Positions 23,274 to 33,712 of a DNA stretch of 64,000 nucleotides are shown here, in pieces. Below the pieces are notes generated by a model. It saw only the letters and a list, made by a program, of their open reading frames with translations. It made no database searches and had not been told where the DNA came from. Position numbers and translations under genes: made by a program. Numbering within the stretch: position 1 is the stretch's first letter; every line of letters starts with the position of its first letter. The stretch lies in the NCBI GenBank assembly GCA_958510825.1, contig OY294051.1, positions 35,030,393 through 35,094,392 on the forward strand, in the 5' to 3' direction. The stretch comes from Brachypterus glaber (lineage: Eukaryota; Arthropoda; Insecta; Coleoptera; Kateretidae).

Positions 23274-23596
23274 GTCTCATTCTAAGTCCATCGAAACGTT
23301 AAATGCGTAATTGTAAAAAAATAACAGTTATAATATCTTCCGCATTGTTTAAATATTCATTTTCACTAACTTTAAATAAAAATACATGAAGGATTACTTC
23401 GATGATTACAGAAAATAAACACTCGTCAAAATGAGACCACCATTGTACAGAGTTCATCAAGAAAGAGCGAAAATCGACCTTATCAACCGGTATGAACCCT
23501 TTAGGTAAATAAAATCCTATTTCTGAACTATTAGCGACATCTATGCAAGTCATTATCAACTACAGTTTTACCGTATAGGATTCCTAATAAAGGTAA
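23274..23596 (-). pseudogene. Insect odorant-receptor-like (7tm_6) exon, broken
   Basis: Read on the minus strand, the segment follows TCGTTTCAG (acceptor-like) at 23597 and ends at GTAAGT (donor-like) at 23268-23273. The start of the exon reads LPLLGILYG, then a frame change is needed to continue into a frame with YLPKGFIPVD, a hydrophobic stretch with WW, and FSVIIEVILHVFLF. In insect odorant receptors, a hydrophobic helix followed by LP...P.D and another helix is the usual arrangement before the fourth membrane segment, which is the basis of this call. A TAA interrupts the frame shortly before the donor. The frame change and stop suggest a pseudogene. Family assignment is from pattern memory, not an alignment; another multi-pass membrane protein is possible. 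Confidence 0.45.
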
Positions 23597-23785
23597 CTGA
23601 AACGACACCAAAGATAACAACCAAAAAGACTATTTCCTAATAAATCTGTATTAGTGATATCTAACCTCAAAATATTACTCTAAGAAACAAATATAAACAA
23701 TACTTATTGTTTATCAGCAAAACTAATAAAAATACGAACAGAATACTAAGTGTCCTGTGAACTAAGTATAAACAAAATACTGAAT

Positions 23786-23995
23786 CTAAGTGAGCAGTTC
23801 CAGCAAACTATTTTCAACAAATTCTGGATTATCCCGAAGAAAACATACGAAATTTTCCAGGAGAAACAAGCTACAGATGAAAGCCAGTGAAATCCAACCC
23901 TCAATAGACTCTGAAACATATAAAAACCAGGTAAGTCCATAGACAAATGCACTATAGAGAAATAAGTCATATGATTCTTTATTATTAAAAATCAT
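23786..23995 (-). pseudogene. Possible N-terminal exon of the same receptor-like pseudogene
   Basis: A 69-codon frame from ATG to TAG on the minus strand, lying 5' of the exon at 23274-23596. The peptide has two hydrophobic stretches (around residues 13-28 and 33-50) followed by a polar FLRDNPEFVE segment, which would suit the first two membrane helices and the inner loop of a small seven-helix receptor. No clear donor follows at the end of the frame, and the DNA between the two exons has stops in all frames. The joining of these pieces is inference. Confidence 0.35.
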
Positions 23996-24635
23996 ATTCT
24001 AATTATGTTTTCTTTATAATATTTTCAGGTAGAACTATGGAATAGAGACTCATATGGTTAGAATTCAGTTCCTGCTACAAAATAGTCCCAGATACAAAAT
24101 AGTTCTGTACGTACGTAACCATTTATATACAAAACAAACATAAATTATAACGTAAGTAAACGAATAGTTTAATTAACCCTTGCTATATTACAAAGTGACG
24201 ATTTATGTCGTTACAAAAGTGTAAAAAAGGTAAATATTATTTTTGTACGATATTTAAATGCTTTATTTGTGACCTAAAATTTACGTTAATTAAAAATTAC
24301 AATATTTATCAACCAATAGATCTTTAAAGAAAGATGTAAGCAGTTTATACTCGTATTAAGGGTGCAAATCGTTTGGTTTATTAAACCAAATGAACTTTAC
24401 GCTGCGATATTTCAAAAAAGCTTTGACACAGAGACTTTTTGGAACAAACATTTTCTAAGTAGTAAATATTTTTTTTCAAATTTCTAGTCCAAACCATTCT
24501 GGACTATGTAATTTTTAGCGTTCCGGTCTATGCAAAATATTACCATTCTGGACTATGTAATTTTTAGCGTTCCGGTCTATGCGAAATATTACCATTTACG
24601 GACTATGTAATTTAATGTAATTTATTTTTACCGTG

Positions 24636-25021
24636 TACTTTTCTAGATTTCACTTGCGAAGACTATAAAAATAAAAATTATAACTCTTTCATTTTGACAT
24701 GTTTACACGACCCAGCAAATGATTGATAGTATGGAAAACTTAGTTTATAGCTAAATTTTCATCAATGACAAATACAGGAATAATTAAAGATGTCATTTTC
24801 AAACCCGAAAACATTTTAATTTCATTATTGATGGCAGTAGGCGTGTACAAAAAATTTAATTCATTTTAATGGTTCTCTGATTGTTTGCCAGAAAATTTAT
24901 ACCATTTCTCATTGTGCTTTTTATTTTCATTTGTCAAAAATTTATTTCTAATGATGATTAAATTTTGAACTGGGGGTTATTTTAATATGACGAAATAATA
25001 ACAAACTGTATGTCCGCCTTC
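24636..25021. other. AT-rich non-coding DNA
   Basis: No supported feature. Confidence 0.6.
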
Positions 25022-25082
25022 CTAAGCTGAAAGGTCCTATCTGTGTTGGTTAAACCTATGTAGATAGGACCTTTCAGCTTAG
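25022..25082. repeat. Perfect 21-bp hairpin, 19-nt loop
   Basis: CTAAGCTGAAAGGTCCTATC(T) and its exact inverse are separated by 19 nt. The length fits a microRNA-precursor-like stem or the core of a small foldback element. Outside the stem only weak further pairing (CCGCC with GCGCGG) is possible. Confidence 0.85.
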
Positions 25083-25120
25083 CGCGGAAGATGTAAAGTC
25101 GGTTACTAATTTATCACTTT

Positions 25121-25148
25121 GGGAACGTTTAAGTATTACGTAACGCAT
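25121..25148 (+). mobile_element. Solo end of the GGGAACGTTC MITE family
   Basis: GGGAACGTTTAAGTATTACG followed by TAACGC. The other end is not visible. Confidence 0.6.
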
Positions 25149-25629
25149 ATTTTGATCATATTTCTCTCGAAAAACATTGGAAAAATTACTCCACATTTTT
25201 AAGTTTGTTTTTTCTTCGTAATTAAAGGCTTTGTATTTAGCAAAAGTAATTAAAATAAATTTGGTCGCCTAAAAAATTATTTACCTAAAATTATAAAATT
25301 TTAAATAGACAATTTGCGAAAATGTGTAGCCACTTGAAAGTTAACTTAGTAATGAAATTTGTAATTCTCACAAGAAAGGGTCCCAAGTTGTCAACTATAA
25401 GTTACGCTGAAAATTACCAACTGTTACTTTATTTCGTATTTTGCTTAATTTTTTTCGTTTTGCGCTTATCTCAAATAAAACTTTTTTAAATTGATGTATA
25501 TTAAACTAAAGTAGAAAAAAGTTGCAAGTTAACAATAAGCTCTTTTTTTATTTAGACTTAAGTTTACTTGAACCTCGGGTTTTCCTTAATCGACTTTTTG
25601 TAACCTGGATCTTTGTCATAGTCTTAAAT
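25149..25629. other. AT-rich non-coding DNA
   Basis: No supported feature. Confidence 0.6.
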
Positions 25630-25970
25630 AATAGTTATTTATGGTACTAGTGGATAAAGTAAGATATTGCCCATGAGAAAATTAACCTGTGAGGCGTCAG
25701 CCAAGCAGGTTAATTTTCGAGAGGGCAATATCGGTTTACCCATGAGTGCCATACAAGGTTTTATCCAATAAATAGCTTAGAAATTCATATTTTTATTAAA
25801 AATTTTAATGACATTTACAAGAAAATAATTTGACAAGTGACATTTGAGTGGGTAAAATAAATAATTATTCACTCAATAAAGTAAAAGCCACGCAGGGGTT
25901 ATTATTGAGTTTATCTATTTAAAATAAAGCTGGTAATTGTCTCATTATCTGTATGTATTGGATAAAATCT
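25630..25970 (-). mobile_element. Family H composite foldback, copy 2
   Basis: Reverse complement of 18569-18905 over its full length with scattered mismatches. The internal foldback (GAAAATTAACCTG / CAGGTTAATTTTC) is preserved. Sequence beyond the two ends does not match, so this is a dispersed element and not part of a larger inverted duplication. Confidence 0.85.
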
Positions 25971-26264
25971 TTTTTAGCAATTGACTTAAGCCATCTATTT
26001 TATTCTACTTTATGACAAAAAGACAAAATTGTAACTAACAATTTGTTAATTTTTTAGTACAAAATAGTGTATTTTTTTAACTTTGCTATTTTTTAAGAAG
26101 AATTGTTGCTATTTTTTCTCTTTGCACCAACAAAATGCAAAGAAAAAAATTGGTTCTCGCATGTCATCACAAGTACGCTACCTAACTTCTGTATAAAATC
26201 GACTAAGAAATTAATACTATTAATTGTAAGAAAGGCTTACCGACTAGTTTTGAAATTTTTGACT
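25971..26264. other. AT-rich non-coding DNA
   Basis: No supported feature. Confidence 0.5.
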
Positions 26265-26331
26265 TCCACGATAGCTTTTGGTTGGTATAGCATTCGACTG
26301 GAAGGTCTCAGGGTCGAATCCTGGTTGTGGT
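26265..26331 (+). tRNA. tRNA-like pseudogene or SINE head
   Basis: TAGCTTTTGGTTGG fits an A box, and GGGTCGAATCC fits a B box with one base missing. TCCACGA and TTGTGGT can form a seven-position acceptor stem with one mismatch, and TCAGG / CCTGG a T stem around loop GTCGAAT. The anticodon region is about seven bases too short to form a normal arm, so this is not a working tRNA. It could be a decayed tRNA copy or the promoter region of a tRNA-derived SINE; no SINE tail is evident. Confidence 0.5.
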
Positions 26332-26874
26332 AGAAACTTTTTTATATATTACTTTTATCTCAGATTTATATGAATCTGCTAATAACCTTATTACATTACA
26401 TTATATTTAATTTACGGACAAAAAAACTTAAAAATTAGAAATGTATCGTCATAAAAAAATCAGAAATCTAATTTTACTCTAATCTCAAAACGAATTTACT
26501 TCAATAGAGTACTATTTGCATCCATACACTTCATATTCTCTATACATACAATTTGGATCATTTTCTAGCGGTAGCACTCAAATTGTTTGTATTTTGGTAC
26601 AAAAGCGCAAAATTGTAATTCAAACTTACTACCGTGCCCGTAGGTCACTGCAAGAGAGACTACAAAGGGAATTATTTAGAACGCTCTACAAAACAGACTT
26701 CCGTAAATTGGAGCTGATGGTAAAAAACACTACAAAGACTTTTATAAATATAATCAACATTGCCAATTTAGAGTAAAGAAACCCTGTTATATTGCACTGG
26801 GTGGTCCATAAGGCTAAAACTAATTAAATTGTTATCATTCAATGGTTATGGTTTTTGTTTTTAATATTTGGTCC
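26332..26874. other. Non-coding DNA
   Basis: The frame at 26516-26776 contains an arginine-rich stretch (YYRARRSLQERLQRELFR) in slightly GC-richer DNA. I cannot assign it and it has no flanking signals. Confidence 0.4.
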
Positions 26875-27059
26875 AACAGGGTCGGACAACAGGAATTTTA
26901 AATTATTTCTTATTTTTGGTGAGTTTGTTTAATACATACCTATTCAGAATAAGATTATATGTTTGTATACAGACATATAATCTTATTCGGCATATGTATG
27001 TATCAAAGAAACTCGAAAAAATTAGAAATAAGTTAAAGTTCCTGTTGTCCGACCCTGTT
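26875..27059. mobile_element. 185-bp near-perfect palindrome
   Basis: Ends AACAGGGTCGGACAACAGGA and the exact inverse. The arms continue inward through AAATTATTTCTTATTT-type sequence to GAATAAGATTATATG and its inverse, leaving a loop of only a few bases (around GTATAC). Open frames on both strands are by-products. Confidence 0.9.
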
Positions 27060-28155
27060 ATTGTAATGAAAGTATCAACTCTGGTAATCAATTTCCAACA
27101 ATATTTTTTTTTGTATTATAAGAAAAAACTACATAATAGACTTTAGTCTGTTATAGTCAATTATTAAACTAAATATTGGGAAATCCAACGCTTATGATAA
27201 ATATTTTCCTACGACCTAGTTAGTAGTTAGTGCCTATTTCCCACCCGTTGCCCATGACAACGGTTGGGAAGTGACGATCACCTGATTTTACATATGTGCT
27301 GTCAGAAAATAGTAAACGTCAAACACATAACCTCAAATTGACAAACTAATTATAAGATAATTTTTGCTTTTTTTACTCGGCTGTGCCTCGTAAAATAAGC
27401 ACTCTCGTGCACTAAAAACTAAGTTCGCGTACTCGTTGCGTAATATACTATTACTTTTAATGTACCGGCCCTAGTTTTTACAAAAATATATTAATTTAAG
27501 ATTCAGATATCAAACAAAACTCTATTTTCGTAATTTTATCTTCAATTGCATTTTTTTTAACGGTTGCGCTACAGTTTTACACTAAATGAAATTTTTTATG
27601 TATTTGTAAGTGGTTCAGGGAAAATGTATATTAGCGTCAAAAAGGTCTAGGTGTATTTATAAAGCATAAAGCAATCTTAAATTTTGTGAAAAATTAGAAA
27701 TCTGAGCATGTTTTAAAAAAAGTTATGGTCCCCTGTGATCATTTCTTAAAATTAACCCCGAAAAATAGTACAATTAAAAAAAAATCTCAGAAATCTCTTC
27801 GAAAATCTCGGAAATCATACAGAAATCTCAGTCCTTGTAAAAATTTTTGAAAATGCTTAAAATAATTAAAATTGTTCATAAAATGTCTGTAAATCATGCT
27901 ATATTAATGTTTACACTGTTTACAATGTAATTTTAATGTCTTTTCCGCGCGAATTGTCTTGGGCCGAAAACGGAATTGAAAGCGTCATAAAAGCTCGTAT
28001 AAAATGATAATTCATTCACGTAGTACTAAAAATATAGCATGCTTTGCAAAGTTACATGAAAACTTTGTATAAATATAAAGACTGTAGGGGAAAAACGACC
28101 GATTTTTTTTTAATGCTTTTAATAATATTGAATAATTTTTATTAATTCGTGCTAA
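27060..28155. other. AT-rich non-coding DNA
   Basis: A GC-richer patch at 27220-27300 and a CGTGCACTAAAAAC segment near 27410 show no paired structure that I can support. Confidence 0.5.
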
Positions 28156-28213
28156 GCCATCTTTTATGATGTGCCTCGTGTATTTTTGTTTTGCCATCTT
28201 TTATGATGTGCCT
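28156..28213 (+). repeat. Direct repeat of GCCATCTTTTATGATGTGCC
   Basis: The 20-21-bp word occurs twice, 38 bp apart start to start. Confidence 0.9.
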
Positions 28214-28304
28214 AGAGTGCCCAGAAGATAGTTTTTTTGTGTGTTTTTAATGATAACTTTTTATATTAGCGTGGAAATTAGTACAGTAGTAATATATCAG
28301 TGAT

Positions 28305-28347
28305 AGTGCGCAAGTCAGGATACATATCCGATTAGTACTTGCGCACT
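28305..28347. repeat. Short hairpin
   Basis: AGTGCGCAAGT and ACTTGCGCACT are exact inverses separated by 21 nt. Confidence 0.8.
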
Positions 28348-28411
28348 GGAAACCTCATGATTATATAGAGAAACCCTGCTTAATTATTCTGAAGAAAAAG
28401 ACCAAATAAAT

Positions 28412-28436
28412 AGAGAGAGAGAGAGAGAGAGAGAGA
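28412..28436. repeat. (AG)n microsatellite
   Basis: Pure dinucleotide tract of about 12 units. Confidence 0.95.
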
Positions 28437-28867
28437 TTCGTCTTCCCCACGTGATGCATCATGATTTTTTTATTGTGATCAATTATAATTGATAATTAAA
28501 AAATAATAAATAATTATTTAAAAGAAAAAATCCAATAACCAACATACAATAGAATAGAAATAAAGTACATATGCCCCCAAACATTTGGCGAATGCGAAAT
28601 TGTAAAAAGTTTACTTGTGTAATTTTTATGAGCCATTTAAAATATTGTGTTTTTTGAAAAACTGTAGATCGTATGTCGTTTTTCCCCTGTAGTCTTTGTG
28701 TGTAATTTTGTTGCGTTAAAATTGAATAAGAGAAATTATTTAATAACCCATTTATAAAGTTGTAAAATTTGGAGGAAATTACTTTTTTTGATTTTCTGCT
28801 AATATACATAGGAAAATACGAGGGGTTTATTTATTGAAAAAAAGTGTACAAGGATTATGAGAATGAA
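28437..28867. other. AT-rich non-coding DNA
   Basis: A 108-codon minus-strand frame here has no recognisable motif, AT-driven composition and no splice or start context. I do not call it. Confidence 0.45.
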
Positions 28868-29055
28868 CGGATTGTGGAAGATTGTCAAAGATTGTCAAAA
28901 AGATTGTGAAATATTGTACAAAATTTTAATGAAGATTGTTTAAGATTGTGGGAAGATTTCAGATGATTGTGGAAGATTGTAGATTATTGTGGATGATTTT
29001 AGATGATTGTGAAAGATAGAATTGTCAAAGATAGTATAAGATTGTTGGATAGGTG
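28868..29055 (+). repeat. Degenerate AGATTGT array
   Basis: AGATTGT, GATGATTGT and GAAGATTGT variants recur more than ten times with an irregular 9-20-bp period. The minus-strand frame across it is an artefact of the array. Confidence 0.8.
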
Positions 29056-29211
29056 TACAAGAATTGTCCAATAAATTAACCCCTCGGGAAAATATATAAT
29101 TTAAAAAAATAGTCACAAGAACGTTAAAAGTAAATGTAAATGCCAATTTTTTACATCTCTTTGATAAAATATTGTCAGTTTAACTAATAAAATAGATACA
29201 GTAACTAAATA
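29056..29211. other. AT-rich spacer
   Basis: No supported feature. Confidence 0.5.
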
Positions 29212-30381
29212 GGGTAGGATCACCGGTTTTAGCCACTGCACCGGTTTTAGCCAGTCAGAGTAGTTTTTTGGGTATAGCTAAGAAATAGGAGACTTTAGAT
29301 CAAAATGATCGTTTAAATCCGATTTGAATGATAAAAGTTGGGATAACAAATATGTTAAATAAGTTTTAACTGTAGCGAAACGAATACAGCGCCTATTTAA
29401 AATTTTGATTTTGAAAAAAAATGTAATTTCTTATGACTTTTCTTAATAAACCGCCAGAAAAATAATTTTAAATATCTAATTCAGGTAAAATTAAATTCGT
29501 AAAACATTTATATCAAATTAAAGGTAAGTTATTAAACAGTTACTTTATTAATATTTTAATACATATTTTGCAGAATTTATTCTGAAATTTGCATGGCGAT
29601 AACTGGAACACTAATATGCTTCTCTTTCTAGCTATAGCCACAGAATTGGCTAAAACTGGAACCTAAGTAGTACCAGTTATAGCCAATATCAAAAAATATC
29701 AATATGTCAAAATTACTGTACAAATATTAAAGATTAAATATTAGTCATTTACATTAAAAAAAGTAGGAGTATTATATAAAAAATATAGTCGAGAACGGGC
29801 CATCAAAATGACTCAAATGATTCAAGACTGAAGCTGAAAATTAAACATGTCACAATGTGAAATTGTAACATACTTGTAAAGTTTTTTGTAAAACTATAGT
29901 GTCGAATATGGTATAAACTACCAGCTGGTTCAGATCCCAAAAAGACTCTAAACAAATAAATAAAATTAATAAATCTTTATCGGACAATTATCCAAGAAAA
30001 GATGTATGTAAGAAAAAATGTAATAAAAAACGAAATCATTTTAAATATTGATTAAGAAGTATATATTTTTAAAAAACTATAAATTTTAAATGTTCTAAAA
30101 TTGTTACAAAAATATAAATAATTTATTTTTAACATCTTTTTAGTTTTTTTTTTAATGGTGGCTATATCTGGTGAATTTTTATTATTAGTATTATTTTGTT
30201 TGTTTTTTATTTTATAACATATCAGCTGAAGTTATATTGTTTAAACATTTATTTTATAGTTGAGATATATTGTAAGTTTCAGAAAAACCAAAACTTGCAA
30301 CCTTAACATTATAAAGGAACATAATAAAAAGAAATAAAAACAGAATTTTTCTTAAGGTGGCTATAACTGGAGTATCTACCC
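29212..30381. mobile_element. 1.17-kb TA-flanked element with repeated binding-box-like words
   Basis: Left end GGGTAGGATCACCGG plus TTTTAGCCA and right end TGGCTATAACTGG plus AGTATCTACCC are inverse with mismatches, with TA outside both. The word (A/C)C(A/G)GTT(A/T)TAGCC or its inverse recurs near both ends and around 29630-29690, at least six times in total. No coding frame survives. Architecture matches 3489-4148: TIR, TA, and repeated boxes. Confidence 0.75.
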
Positions 30382-31074
30382 TATAATGTTCATTCTTTTT
30401 TTTTTTTTTTTTTAATAGTGTCATTTACTTTTCTAATAAATAAGCCAGAAATTTATTTGATTACTAAATAAAAATTGGTTCAGTTAGATGTGTAAACGAT
30501 GTAGCCTTTAGATTAAATAAACTAGTCTAATTCTAATTTAAATTGCGCGGTTTTCTTGTTATCATTATCCATTTTGCTTATCTGCAAAGTGCAACAGTTA
30601 TATTAGAGCACCTAAGCTTGAGAGATAAACACGTTATACACAATATTATTATACATTGTCATTGTTTGCTTAAAACATTCAGCAAATATTACTCATGTTA
30701 ACATTTCACGATAAAACGTTAAATCCAGATAAAAATCGCCTTTATTATGTGTGTTAGAGGTTTTTTATAGTCCCTACCTGCCATTTAAGAACCACATTAT
30801 CACATTAAATGTATATATGTCCATTAGAAGTGGGTCAATACTGTTCATATAAAGCTACAGACATAACCGAAATAAATAGCTTTGAAAAACTTTGCGATGG
30901 ATAGTACTTATTAAGAAATATAACAATTTCAGTTCTATTTAAAATTGTAACTCGTTCTGAAAAATATACAAATCTACAATTTAAGCTACGAATTTTGTAT
31001 AAATATTAAATACAATTTTTCTAGTCCTTCATATATGTTATTTCTGGATCGATTTTATTGAAATTTAGAATATA
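30382..31074. other. AT-rich non-coding DNA
   Basis: A T17 run occurs near 30396-30412. Otherwise I see nothing. Confidence 0.5.
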
Positions 31075-31607
31075 CAGGGTGTTTCCTAAGTTGATACTTA
31101 TTTTTAAACTGTGTATAGAAGTCATTAAAATAAACAATATTTTCAGTTAAATTTTTTCAAAAACTGAAAAATAAGAAACTTGCATTAATTTATTATTACA
31201 AAATGCGTCTAATACGGTCCTGTCCAACTTGTATATAAAGTTTTTTTTACAGTTTTTAATTTAGAATCACCCTGCAGTATTGAAATTTGTATTGTTGCAT
31301 TTTTTAGTTTTTGATGCTTAGAAGGTGAAATTTTTTCTTCAACTCCTAACTCGAGAACGGTTAGCCCTACGGTGTTATATAAATAGTATCTTTTTTATGT
31401 ATTTTTAATTAGAGATTAATATTGTATTAAGAAAATGTCAAAAAATCTACATAAAGAAGTTTGGGGCAAAAAAGTGACACCGCGTTGCGTAATACTTGAA
31501 CGTTCCCTTAGGGCTCATTTTCGGAATAACCTTTATGGAAAAATGTTATTTATTTTAATGATTTCTATACACAGTTAAAAAGAAGTATTCACTTAGAAAT
31601 CACCCCG
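31075..31607. mobile_element. CAGGGTG-type element with ~65-bp TIRs
   Basis: The left end CAGGGTGTTTCCTAAG and its inner CTGTGTATAGAAGTCATT are inverse to the right end (AATGATTTCTATACACAG ... CACCCCG). TA precedes the left end. The interior shares TTTGGGGCAAAAAAG and CTTAGGGCTCATTT with the 56048 element. An inverse GGGAACGTTC-type end (31483-31508) is embedded. Confidence 0.75.
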
Positions 31608-32105
31608 TCGATCTAATATCTAAAAAATCGAAAATACCAGTTTTTAATTCTGCTAAATACCTAGCAACAAAATGTTACCTGTTCTGTCGGACATATTCAC
31701 CAAATTACAACATTAAATCATTGCAATGTTTTAATTTTGGTAAAAGTTGCCTTTACGTTAACTTAACAACGTATCGGTTGTAAAACTACGTCTAATGCAA
31801 ACAGATAAATATTTAATTTAACGTAAAAACATTAATTTTTAAATGAATTTAATGACAATTTTTCCAGATAACAGATTTATGTTGTGCCATTATATAAACT
31901 TAAGTACATACTTATTTTGTATATCGCATTTTTGTTTTTGTTTTTTCATCATCATTAAAATCTTGACAGTAGCGACTTCCCTAAAAGACCATGTAGTTTT
32001 CATGTCTTACAGAAAAAAAAGAAGTTTTTGTGAGGTGTAAATGAGTCATTTAAGAAGACTAGAACACCATATTTTTTTGGTAAATATTAGTCAATATTTT
32101 GTATA
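31608..32105. other. AT-rich non-coding DNA
   Basis: A 65-codon frame at 31843-32040 is hydrophobic and AT-driven; not called. Confidence 0.5.
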
Positions 32106-32530
32106 CAGGGTGTATTTGAAATAGCGTAGGAAATTTTAACAGGTGATTCTACATGATAAAATATGACAAAAAGTTCCTATAAACATATGTCTAAAAATGC
32201 GTCATAAGGGAGCTACACCCCTTTGAAATTGACTAAAAAAATGGGTTTTTATTTAATAACTCAGGAACCCTTTGAGATATGTTAACGAGGTTTTGCACGT
32301 GAATTAATCCCAATAAGGCCCATCTTTGTATGTCATTTTCACGTACTTATTTAAACCAGGGGTGTGCGAAACGGGGGGGCCTTATCAGTTTTTTGTCCCA
32401 AACTTTTTTCTGTGTAACTTTTTTGCAATTTTATTTTTGAAATATGATTCCTCAGGTCAAAATACATAAAAAAGGTACTCTTGTTGTAATACAAAAAAGT
32501 TTGTCACCTTACGGTATAAAAGGTAATTAA
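32106..32530 (+). mobile_element. CAGGGTG-type element, one end recognisable
   Basis: Starts TATACAGGGTGTATTTGAA and shares ACAGGTGATTCTACATG and ATAAGGGAGCTACACCCC with the 56048 family. The other end could not be placed. A GGGGGGCCTTATC stretch lies at about 32375. Confidence 0.55.
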
Positions 32531-33368
32531 AAACCAACAAGTAATATAAAAGAGTCATGTAAGTCCTTTTTATCTAATATAAAGTAATTAGACGTCAAAT
32601 TTAAACCGAAACAACAACAACATGGAATTACCCAGTTTGTGTTTATATAACAGCAATTTTACTTCATCCTTAAACTAAAAAAAATGAATTGCATTAACAA
32701 GGGTCTGTTTACATCGTTTCCTTTGAAGCTGGACAATGCTGGCCAGTATATGTATAAAGGACGAATATGCTCCACTAACGACCACCGGATTAAGATTAAT
32801 AGGGGATAGAAGTGGCCTATGGACTTAAATGAATTTTTGAACTATACGTAACTATTTTATATAACTTCGTTTGTTTTTGAAACAAATATATAAAGTAACA
32901 ATGGCAAACACTTGGATTTTAAATAATAAAATTTTAAATATCGAAAATATGTATTTTTATTTTTATAAAAAACAGTTACGCGTCCGATTTAAGTAATGAA
33001 ATATTTAATTCAAGGAAACATTTTTTTAAATTATCATCGATCGTCCTTTAATATTAACTAAAATCGTTTAAAGGAGGCCATCAAGGACACATCTTAAAAA
33101 ATTTATTATCGTTTGTAATCGATAATATTGAAAATTTTAGATGATTGAAGAACTGAAATTTGTAGTTAGTAAATAGTGTTAACTAAACTTTAGTATTCAG
33201 TATCACATATATATGTATTCCTCATAAAATTTGGTACACAGACAAGATATTGCAGCTAAGTAAATCATATGCTTCAAACTACATAACCTATACTTATCTA
33301 AGTCTCCCCCAACTACAAGCAGCAATTTTAAAAATCACGTTACTTGGCTGGCTCGATTTGGACTAGGG
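32531..33368. other. AT-rich non-coding DNA
   Basis: No supported feature. Confidence 0.5.
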
Positions 33369-33590
33369 CTATAGAAAACTTTTTATCTGCTTACTTTTGC
33401 TTAAATTCAACGCTGCATCTCTTAAATCCACAATCCTGCCGTCCTGAAGGACTAAATCAGATTTTATATCGTTAAGACCAGAGGCAGCTATCATGTTTTC
33501 AATTGTTAGACGGCAGATTTTCTTTATCTGTTTACATTTCGTTGGTTTAAAATTATTGAAGCGATTAAAAATATGGGATTTTGGTAAATC
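33369..33590 (-). pseudogene. Unassigned coding-like fragment
   Basis: An open frame of 73 codons on the minus strand, stop TAG at 33369-33371, closed upstream by a stop at 33591. Only the second half follows an ATG (MIAASGLND). The composition is clearly less AT-rich than the surroundings, and the peptide (with DLVLQDGRIVDLRDAA and a lysine-rich KCKQIKKICR segment) reads like real protein instead of translated AT-rich DNA. I cannot assign a family. It may be the terminal exon of a gene outside the window or a relic of a transposon protein. Confidence 0.35.
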
Positions 33591-33712
33591 TTAATTACTG
33601 TTGCTGTACTGAGTACACCCTAAATTGTGGCGATTTTTCTTTTAAGAACAAGTTAAGAGATGATAGTGACCAGACGGCACCATGCATGTTAATACGGTAA
33701 CGGGTCCTCAGT
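33591..33712. other. Non-coding spacer
   Basis: No supported feature. Confidence 0.5.

Larger units (their letters stand above)
22045..24214. mobile_element. 2.17-kb segment inside family B, gene-fragment bearing
   Basis: Starts CCGTAATTAATACG and ends TTATGTCGTTAC, with only weak similarity between the inverted ends. Contents: a GC-richer start (22050-22160), a TGGTAATAATGG-type array (23090-23220) and the receptor-like exons on the minus strand (23274-23995). I find no transposase. No TTAA, 8-bp or 2-bp duplication fits better than the 9-bp repeat. Confidence 0.6.
21697..24635 (-). mobile_element. Family B element, long form, TA-flanked
   Basis: Ends CACTGTAAAAACTGC and TTTTTACCGTG with TA on both sides. 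21697-22044 is the reverse complement of about 8155-8544, and 24215-24635 of 7590-8160. Between them lie 2170 bp absent from the short copy, bordered by the direct repeat AAAAGTGTA (22036-22044 and 24215-24223). Either a second element inserted with a 9-bp duplication, or this is the fuller form and the short copy lost the segment by recombination between the 9-bp repeats. Confidence 0.8.

Noticed and set aside
22045..24214. piggyBac-type insertion with TTAA borders
   Set aside because: TTAA-containing words exist near both ends, but comparison with the uninterrupted copy puts the junctions at AAAAGTGTA instead, and the ends are not convincing inverted repeats.
18569..25970. Large inverted duplication spanning 18-26 kb
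   Set aside because: Only the two family H copies match; sequence just outside and between them is not symmetrical.
26516..26776. 86-codon frame with an arginine-rich segment
   Set aside because: No family recognised and no support from flanking signals; left as spacer.
28483..28809. 108-codon open frame on the minus strand
   Set aside because: Composition follows the AT-rich background and the peptide has no motif; probably chance.
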